Below the pieces are notes generated by a model, which was given only the letters and a program-made list of their open reading frames with translations, did no database searches and was not told the origin of the DNA. Shown piece by piece: positions 1 through 10,000 of a DNA stretch of 64,000 nt. The stretch comes from Amorphophallus konjac (Eukaryota; Streptophyta; Magnoliopsida; Alismatales; Araceae): assembly GCA_022559845.1 (NCBI GenBank), contig CM040124.1, positions 74,175,491 through 74,239,490 on the forward strand, in the 5' to 3' direction. Each line of letters starts with the position of its first letter. Position 1 is the first letter of the stretch. The position numbers and the translations under genes are program-made.

Positions 1-912
1 AAAATCATTATTATCACTACTACTACTATTATTTTGGTCGACTCGCCTGTTGTGCCACTTGACTTTTATGTTGTCGCCTGCCATCAGAGGATTGAGATAG
101 AGTGGAAATTCAATGAAGCTCCGATTAGATGGTACTCCACTGATTCCGAGGCTGCCAGCCCTGACCCTTCCACCCGAGCGGATCACTTGGACTACTATAC
201 GTGAATCTGCACTTGTTGACAAGGTGACTTCGTCTCATTTTTTATTATATAATCGTATCATATTTTTCAACTAGTATAGATTGCAATATAGGTAAGGGAT
301 AAGACATAATATAACCCCCTTTCTTCCTATTCACAATCACCATCTGTTGATGAACATAAAAGTTCGAAATAGCGATGGCATCGTTGCGTATGAGCATAAA
401 TGAGAATATGTATATAGAAAAATACAAATGTTGCCATGACAAATTAATATTCTTTATGCAAAAAACTTGTAACACAATAGGTTTTTTCTCCATTTGATAA
501 TGTCCTGCAGGCTTTTCCTCGGTGCTCACTCTCCATTATTATCATCACCATCACGTATTACCTTGTCCAATCATGAATGACCGAGGTGTAACGAACCAAA
601 TCTTTAGCTATGCCAAATTTTTTTCGCCTATAACAGATGGATCTTTCATCAGTTAAGGTGCTCCGATAACACAACTTTATTTGCTATCATGTTTCTGAAG
701 CATTTTCTTTTCTTTCCGGGGACCCCAGTGCACCACCTTTCGGCTTTATAGATTCTAGTTACGAAGACAAGGATACACTTGAGAGGCACAGGCAAGTCAG
801 AAAAGGAGATCATGATCAGTGGATTAATGACCCTAGACCATTTCAGATACCTAACAGTACTTGTTATCCACCAAACACTACTTTGGTATGCAGATCGCAA
901 CTACCATCTTGA
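1..912 (+). CDS. 3' end of an unidentified plant gene (two exons)
   Basis: Frame 1 is open from the window edge to a TGA at 202-204. A GT donor at 201-202 and an AG acceptor at 727-728 would join exon 1-200 to exon 729-912 in frame, ending at TGA 910-912. The predicted C-terminus is about 127 residues. It is mixed polar and charged, with stretches such as FYVVACHQRIEIEWKF and APIRWYSTDSEA in the first exon and KGDHDQWINDPRPFQIP in the second. Composition is typical of a soluble protein, without membrane segments. I do not recognise the family. The first dozen residues come from an ATT/ACT-rich stretch that may be intron or low-complexity sequence. The gene converges on BLOS1, whose stop is 96 bp away. 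If the intron is wrong, the protein simply ends at 204. Confidence 0.45.
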
Positions 913-1007
913 ATTAAAGCATAATTCTTTTTGTCCTTGCAATTTCTTTCAAATTGATTGGAATTGGGCTCTGCATGCCAACGGGATTAAATTCAATCAT
1001 CACATTA

Positions 1008-4000
1008 TCAAGCCTTGTGAATGTTGTACACTGCTGCAATAATGCTTTTACAGTCATACTCCATTGTCTTCATCCAGTTCTCGAAGTCCCCAATTTCCTG
1101 CGAAAATGGAGGTCATCACATGCCATTCATTGGTCAGTTAAACAGCTATATACGAAACATAAAAAAGAGGGTGCAAATAGTTGTTGCATCTGGGAACAGC
1201 TAGTCGAGGACGCAAGTACTGCACAAGCAGAAAGGTAAGTATTTAGGGGAATGGTCGCTCACCTTCAGGGCAGAGTTCATTGCATGCGAAATAGCAAGCC
1301 ATTGATTCGTTTGCTTCGTGTAGCGCTCGACGGTGGTGATCATGGCACGTATTTCGAGCTCAATGCGCTTTTCATTTACGAAGGCCTCTTCCACCCCACC
1401 GTTTACAGCGTCAACCAGAAGCTCCGAAACACGTGTTGCAGTTCTCAGGGCATCCTTCTTGGCCTTCTCTGTCAAAACAGTGTGCACATCAAATCAGACT
1501 GGATGCCAATCCAAGAGCACGTCAAGGAGATCTTCATGCATAATAGGCTTGACTTCTTAGGGTAGTCACATCGTGACAAAGTAAGGGCATATATAAACAA
1601 TACAAGGGCGAGCTTCTAAAAACTCCCTTTGACCACAGCCACCACACCAAAGCAAGATGAAGTCTATAGGCATTTGGGAAATTACCGGGACATGTAGATC
1701 TGGTTTGCACTGTTAGGTGCCTCTTGGACATGGGATCTCCGGGTGTGCGATAGGGCCCTCATGCCAATGGAACCCCCCACCCAGCCTGCCATGTCTAGAG
1801 TCGTGCATTTTCCTGCATTTCAGGTGGTAGTAATCCTATCCTCATCCTTAAACGTGTCCACAGTTGAGATTGTTTAACTGGAAAACAGATAAAAACAAGA
1901 GGTGGCAGCGCCTGTGCACTGAGGGGGACTTTACTAACCGAGCCCGGTCAGCGCGGTTGTGTGTGAGGAGAGAGTGGGGCCCACCGCTCTCTCTCTCATC
2001 CGCCGGGTCAGCTAACCCGTTCTCAAACACACCCTAAAACTCTTAAACCATGCTCTTGAGCATAATTATGCTTAAACTGTACCTCAATTCACACAAAGGT
2101 ACATGTTTTTATTTTTTATTTTGGGGAAACCCACCCCCGCCACCAACCTCGGCGTGTGGCTGCTTTGGACCGACCCTACTACTTGTGCATCATGGGGTCC
2201 TTCGGCTGGGGCAAGAGGCTGGCTTGCTAAAACTGCCGAGCGGTGCTGCCCAGACACAAGCCAGGGAAGCACCTGTGGGTGCGGACACTGGCGAAGGCAC
2301 ATCGCACTTAGCCACCAAGAGGAATTAAACTTGCGACCTTGTGGTTACCAACGAAGTGAAGAACCGTTCAACACACTCCTCGGGTCCCACACAGGTACAT
2401 GTTGCTTCCTCTATATTAGAGAAACCTTTTTGTGCGATTTCTCCCGTCTGTCGTCTGACGGAATGATTTGTGAAAAGGAGTTGGTATAGCTAACTGAAGG
2501 CACTGGTGCATGGAATAAGTTTATGATAGAAAATAGTAATGCACGGGTAGAGATATTCTACTAGATCGAAGCACAGAAATCAACGGGAATTAAGATCAAG
2601 AGGATCAAACATAGGTCGAAGCGCGTATTCGCTTTCTTTAGAGTCGTTCCGCCCCTACTCCGGTGCAGATAGGCTTCGCGACGGAACTTCCCCCAAGATA
2701 CGACGACCCAGAACCGGTGGCGACGCGAAGGTGCACTCCAACTCGCGTTGCCGGGGGCGAACACCACAAAGACCGATGGCTCTTGCAGGAGGAAGAAGAC
2801 GAAGGGAGAGAGGAGTTCGTGAGAGATAGCTTTCGGGTTAGAGAGAACCGAAAACCGTGCCTCTCACAGAAAACGACTCTCTTCAAATACCTCCTTGGGA
2901 AGCGACCCTAGACCGAGTCACATACAACCGCCCAAAGAGAGGAATCCGAAGAGACGCGGAGAGAATCCAAGAGACGCGAGTCAAACGGTCATAAAACAAA
3001 AGAAAAGAAAAAGAAAATAATCTAATGAGAATCACACGCACGCACGACACGGCCACGGCAAGGCAAGGCAATTCGCGCGTGTGTGAAATAGAGAATACGG
3101 GCCAAGGAGCCCACTAGCCCAAACGGGCCAACCTCCATAGTCTCCTCAAAGGTATACACAATAAAGACACAAGTCCCAACTAAAAAACAAATGGAAACTT
3201 TTTCCATTTTCCAATGTGGGACTAAGCAATATAAAGAGAGACTTAAACCTTTTAAAATTTAAACACAAATTCCAACATTCGCCCACCAAGAAAAAATTTT
3301 AAAAGGTTTAGACACGAATTTTCAAGAGCCTGAGATGACACGCATAAGTGAAGGTGTCTTCCGACTTGAACCTTCACATAGTGATGTACTTCCCCTCCTC
3401 CACAGATCTAAGTGAACTATGTCTTGAACTTAGACCCTTATGAAGAAGGTTTCACACAACACACATATCATTAGTCAATAGTGGTGTTCTCACGGGGTAG
3501 CACTTTCTGGCCATGTGCTATGTATCTTGTTTCATGAGCGCTCTAGGGACTGGCCCAAAAAATCCCATAGATTGCGGCCACACAATCACACTCACATAGG
3601 TGAATCCTCCAAGGTGCACTGAAACGTATCTACACCTCGCCATATAGGCCTTTGGACTCATTAAGAGTTGTAACCCACCCTTTACCGTTCCAGAATAAGC
3701 ACTTCATCATAGGGATGGACATTGAGACACCAGTCTCCAACAAGTGCTTTCTACAATACACCCATTCATCTAGCTTTCACATTGAACCTGTGTTATGGGA
3801 TCTCCAAACATCAGGTTGGATTACTAGTGATGGTGTTTAACATGGGCTTAAGCCCCATCCCCCTCGATGATTGTTCAACCAAATTTCTATTTAATCCCTT
3901 GGTTAGAGGATCAGCAAGATTCTTTACTGATTTCACATAGTCTAAAGAGACTATTCCTTTGATCAAGTACTCTCTCATAAATTTTAATTTTAATCTTATA

Positions 4001-7000
4001 TGAGTACTCAATTTATCATTTATTTTCTCACTTTTAGCCTTAGCTATTGCAGCTTGGCTATCACAGTGAATAGAGATGGCAGGAATTGGCTTACTCAGCA
4101 ATGGAAGCTCAACCATAAGGTTCTTCAGCCATTCTGCTTCTCTCCCAGTCACTTCTGCTGCCACTAACTCGGCCTCCATGGTAGACCGAGCTAATATAGT
4201 TTGTTTGGTGGATTTCCAGGCAACTGCCCCACCACCCAGCATAAACACAAAGCCAGTGGTACCCTTCCCTTGGGCTTTTCCAGTCACCCAACTGGCATCA
4301 CAATATCCTTCCATCACAGGAGGATATCTACCATAATGCAGTGCATGAAATAAGGTACCTTTTAAGTATCTGCAGATTCTTTCAAGTGCATGCCAATGAA
4401 TTTTGTTAGGACAATGTGTATATCTACTAAGTCTATTCACAGCAAAAGAGATGTCAGGTCTACTGCAATTTGACAAATACATTAAACTACCAATCAACTG
4501 TGAATATCTAAGTTGTTCAACACATTCACCATGATGTTTTTTAAGTATGACACTTGGATCAAAAGGAGTACTCACAGGTTTACAGTCATATAGACCAAAC
4601 CTACTCAACACCTTCTCAACATAATGAGATTGTGATATGGAATAGCCCTCAGGTGACTTTAGAAGTCTAAGCCCCAAAATCACCTCTGCCTCTCCCAGAT
4701 CTTTCATGTCAAACTTTCCACTCAGAAACTGTTTAGTTTCATTTATCAACATCAAGTCATTGCCTAATATCAATATATCATCAACATAAAGACACAAAAT
4801 AATGCAAGTATAATCAAACACTTTAACATACAAGCATTTATCAGATTCACATATAGAAAAACCATTAGAACAAATGACTTCGTCAAACTTAAGATGCCAT
4901 TGCTTAGGGGCTTGCTTAAGTCCATATAAGGACTTCACCAACTTGCATACTTTATGCTCTTGGCCGGAAACTATAAATCCCTCTGGCTGATCCATATAGA
5001 TCTCCTCATCAAGTTCACCATTCAGGAATGCAGTTTTCACATCCATTTGGTGAACTTTTAGATCATATATAGAAGCCAGTGCAACTAGCACTCGGATTGT
5101 AGTCATCCTAGCCACGGGAGAATAGGTATCAAAGAAATCTATTCCCTCTTTCTGTCGAAAGCCCTTAGCAACTAATCTAGCCTTATATTTGTCAATGGAG
5201 CCATCTGGTCTCAATTTCTTTTTGAAAATCCATTTACAACCAATTGTTTTAGCACCAGGTGGAAGATCCACCAGTTCCCAAGTGTGGTTGCTTCTAATGG
5301 ATTCAATTTCCCCATTAACTGCTTCATTCCAGAATGAAGAATCACTAGACAACATGGCATCTTTAAAGGTTAAAGGATCATCCTCTACTAGATATGAAAT
5401 GAAGTCATCTCCAAATGATTTTTCTATTCTAGTTCTTTTACTCCTTCTAGGTTCTATGTCTATATGATCATGCGGAACATGACTAGAAGTGCTAGATGAA
5501 GGAATGAAAGATGAATCTATACATACAGTATCTTTAGCTTTAAAAGGAAATATATCCTCATAAAAGATTGCATCACCAAATTCACAAATAGTATTAACAG
5601 AAATATCAGAAATATCAGATTTAATGATGAGAAATCTATAAGCGGAACTATTTTCAGCATAACCAATAAAAGCTCCATCTACTGTCTTAGAACCAATTTT
5701 CCTCTTCTTATTTTCTGGAATTTTTATTTTGGCTAAACAGCCCCACACTCTCAATAATTTATAATTTGGTTTTCTTTTAAACCACATTTCAAAAGGTGAT
5801 TTATCTTTTGCCTTGTGAGGAACACAATTAAGGACATGACATGCAGAAAGCAGAGCTTCTCCCCACATATTCTCAGGTAATCCTGAGCTACATAACATGG
5901 AATTTACCATGTCCATCAATGTCCTATTTTTCCTCTCAGCCACTCCATTTGATTCAGGTGAATATGGAGCTGTCAACTCATGGATGATTCCATTTTTGAC
6001 ACAAAAATCAGTCATGGCATTAGACATGTATTCACCACCCCTATCAGATCTCAATCTTTTAAGTAATTTTTCAGTTTGTTTTTCAGATAAGGACTTAAAA
6101 GCCATAAATTTTTCCAGAGCCTCATCCTTAGTTCTAAGTAAATACAGAATACAAAATTTGGAAGCATCATCAATAAATGTAATAAAATACCTTTTCCCAC
6201 CTCTAGTTAAGGAACTTGTCCCTTCACAAATATCAGAGTGTATTAACTCTAATATAGAGGTGTTCCGATCAACGGACTTAAAAGGCTTCCTTGGTTGTTT
6301 AGCTTGCACACATACTTGACATTTATCAGCATGCTTCACATCAAACTTGGGAATTAAATCTAAATGCATCATTCTTTTTATGGTATTAAAATTAACGTGA
6401 CTAAGTCTAGCATGCCATAAATCACTACTTTCTACATGAAAACTGACTGAAGAATAAGATTCATTAAACGAAACATTGTCTGAAACATTAAGCACAAATA
6501 AACCATTACATAAATATCCTTTTCCTACAAAGTTTCCATGCCTAGTGATTACAACTTTATTGGATTTAAACACAAGTTCATAGTCTTGCTGCACTAACAA
6601 AGACCCACTAACAAGATTCCTCCTAACATCTGGCACATGCTGCACTTTGTAGAGGCTTAAGGTCTTCCCCGAAGTAAGCTTCAGGTCAACACGTCCTTCA
6701 CCCTCTACTCTGGCAGCAGTGGAGTTGCCCATTGTCACGCTCCTGCCTTCGAGGCCCTGATAAGAAGAGAACAAAGCTCTATCTGAGCAGACATGGACAT
6801 TTGCTCCCGTATCTACTAACCAATCTGTTGGTAGACATGCCACATGAATTTCAGGATTAAAGGAAATAAACCTTTCATCAGATGTGGTGCCAACAGTCAA
6901 CACATTGACCTGTTGATCAGTAGCAGCAGACTTCTTTCCTTTGTAGGGTTTGTTGTTTCTGCCTTTCCTTTCATAGCACTTATACGCTTTATGTCCAGGC

Positions 7001-10000
7001 CTCCCACATACATAACATGTAATCTTCTCTGATTCCTTCTTGATCTTTTTCTTCCCTTTGATGTCATTGGATTTTTTGAAAGTTTTATTGAAGGAATGAG
7101 AAGTAGGTTTTTCAATCAAATTGGCTTTAGATTGGAATTCAGGTTCAGGTGGAGGATTTCTAGTTTTATTCCTGTCCCTATTTCTCTCTTCAACCTGAAT
7201 AGCAGAGATCAACTGTTCAACAGTCATCTCATCACGTTTGTGTTGCAGAGATAGAGAAAAATCATTCCAGGAAGGCGGTAGTTTTGTTATCAAAGCACAG
7301 ACCTGGAATTTCTCATCAATAGACATTCCGCACCTTTGAATGTCCAGAACAAGGGACTGGATTTCATGGGCTTGGTCAACAATGGATGCGCTATCTTTCA
7401 TCTTGTAGTCAAAATAATTAGCCACCATAATTTTATCTAAACCAACATCCTCGGAACCATATTTTTTCTCTAAGGCGAGCCACAGGTCTTTGGCGGATTT
7501 AGCAGTGCAATAGATATCATAGAGTTTATCAGAAAGGCACGAGAGGATGCTACCAGTACACAAGTAATCCCTCTCCTTAAACTTGGCTACATCTACCGAC
7601 CTAGCGGGTTCATTTTCATCATCCGCAGGGGGGGCAGATTCAATGACGGAGAACAGAGCCAAAGAAGTCAACCAATAGCGCATTTTTTGTTGCCAACGTT
7701 TAAAGAATGGGCCAGAAAATTTATCGGGACGAGCAACAATCTCTGGTGCCATTGAAATGATCTAATAGAAAGGAACGACTCTAAACTGATAGAAAATAGT
7801 AATGCACGGGTAGAGATATTCTACTAGATCGAAGCACAGAAATCAACGGGAATTAAGATCAAGAGGATCAAACATAGGTCGAAGCGCGTATTCGCTTTCT
7901 TTAGAGTCGTTCCGCCCCTACTCCGGTGCAGATAGGCTTCGCGACGGAACTTCCCCCAAGATACGACGACCCAGAACCGGTGGCGACGCGAAGGTGCACT
8001 CCAACTCGCGTTGCCGGGGGCGAACACCACAAAGACCGATGGCTCTTGCAGGAGGAAGAAGACGAAGGGAGAGAGGAGTTCGTGAGAGATAGCTTTCGGG
8101 TTAGAGAGAACCGAAAACCGTGCCTCTCACAGAAAACGACTCTCTTCAAATACCTCCTTGGGAAGCGACCCTAGACCGAGTCACATACAACCGCCCAAAG
8201 AGAGGAATCCGAAGAGACGCGGAGAGAATCCAAGAGACGCGAGTCAAACGGTCATAAAACAAAAGAAAAGAAAAAGAAAATAATCTAATGAGAATCACAC
8301 GCACGCACGACACGGCCACGGCAAGGCAAGGCAATTCGCGCGTGTGTGAAATAGAGAATACGGGCCAAGGAGCCCACTAGCCCAAACGGGCCAACCTCCA
8401 TAGTCTCCTCAAAGGTATACACAATAAAGACACAAGTCCCAACTAAAAAACAAATGGAAACTTTTTCCATTTTCCAATGTGGGACTAAGCAATATAAAGA
8501 GAGACTTAAACCTTTTAAAATTTAAACACAAATTCCAACAGTTTACATACCGATGATGCTTCTATTCATCAGATGGATCCCATATCATGCGCAGAACAAG
8601 AAGAGTTTGATCACACAATATTGAACTAGTAAAATGTATTCCGTGAAATACAACACAATTTGATCCTCAAAGAAAATTCTCTTGATCATGGAGTACCTTA
8701 TTCGATAGCAATGAGATTGTTTTTCCCAAGGAAATGGAATGGTCGTCAATCAACAAAAAGGAGGAACTCTGTATTAAGCAGAGAAAGTGCAAGAACTTAG
8801 CTGGTTACCTATGAGTGTGAGAACTCTTTCGAGTTATCTATCATTCTGAAACCAAAACATTCCAAATCATTGGCATGACGAGGAATCCTCAAGTCCCTTG
8901 ATATTCACGAATTTGTATCACCATTATATGCGAACAAGACCAAGTTCTGTGTCAGCAAGGTAAATGGTTTGCGTTTGACAAGCCTTTTCCTAAGGATTTA
9001 TGGAGTGGCAAGGGACAAGCGGTGCTCTAGAAGGAAATGACAAGAGGGCCCTCCACGAGGCATTGCAGTAAGTTTCTGATTATGGAATGTTTTGTGAACC
9101 CATTGATTAGAAGGGAACTGTTTGCAGAATCATTTTTAGAAGTTCAAGACCTGCAGCTCCCAGAATTAATTAAAATGATGCTATGCAGAAGTACCTGGTA
9201 AGTTGAGATGGAAGATTAGATCTCCCTCATAGAAATCAAATATTCAAAGGAACAAACAACGAGAGCCACCATGAAGTATGAAATAACTCCAGTTCTCATG
9301 GGAGTACAACCGCTTTACTATCATATCACCTTAGATAATCAAAGATGCAAAGGAACAAGGTATGAAATGTAACTGACAAATATAATTTATCTCATAGGTG
9401 ATTCCACAGTTCAATCCAAACATCTCATCTGCTAGCAGTCTTTTGACATACTCGGTGACAAGATTTTGTTAAACCCTGCTGAAGTAAAAAAGCTGAAGAG
9501 AAAGAGACAAAGTGATGGTTATGGTCCCTGCAATATCCTGGACTTTATGGTTGTCCAGAAATGAGAACTTTCTAGGCTAGGACTTTCACTAAAGCAAACA
9601 CTGTATCCACTTTTCTAGGGTAGTGAGGGAAGACTGTGTGCATACAATCTGCACAGAAACAATAACTCATCCCCTGCAACATCATTTGAGAAGTTGTTGA
9701 GCTATTTACTCTTTCTTCAAGTGTGTAGGCTTTTATTTCTGAATATATATATATCTCTCTCTCATTAATTGTAATCCATGTTGTTTCTAAGATGGGTTTT
9801 TTTCCCCATAAATTCCATTGTTACAGGCAAAATTACAGATATTCCATTCCTGGAAACATATTAGCATATATATCACTGTTATTTTGAAATTACAAATATG
9901 CCATGTCTGATGGCATATTTGCAAGTTTTTCAAAATAGCAGTGATATACGTGTTTAATTAAATTTGCATATTTGCAAAATTTTCAAAATAACAATGATAT

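Larger units (their letters stand above)
2524..8540 (-). mobile_element. Complete Ty1/copia LTR retrotransposon in BLOS1 intron 1
   Basis: The 6,017-bp element is bounded by two 754-bp LTRs that start TG and end CA and are flanked by a perfect 5-bp duplication GTTTA (2519-2523 and 8541-8545). Internal order on the minus strand is gag, protease, integrase, reverse transcriptase, RNase H, which defines Copia. The LTRs look identical by eye at a constant offset of 5,263 and the coding frame has no stop, so insertion is very recent. It could still be capable of transposition, apart from the odd primer-site region described separately. Confidence 0.96.

Noticed and set aside
2561..3207. Small open frames in the young LTRs (also at 7824-8470)
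   Set aside because: They are identical in both LTRs and match no protein; LTR sequence read by chance.
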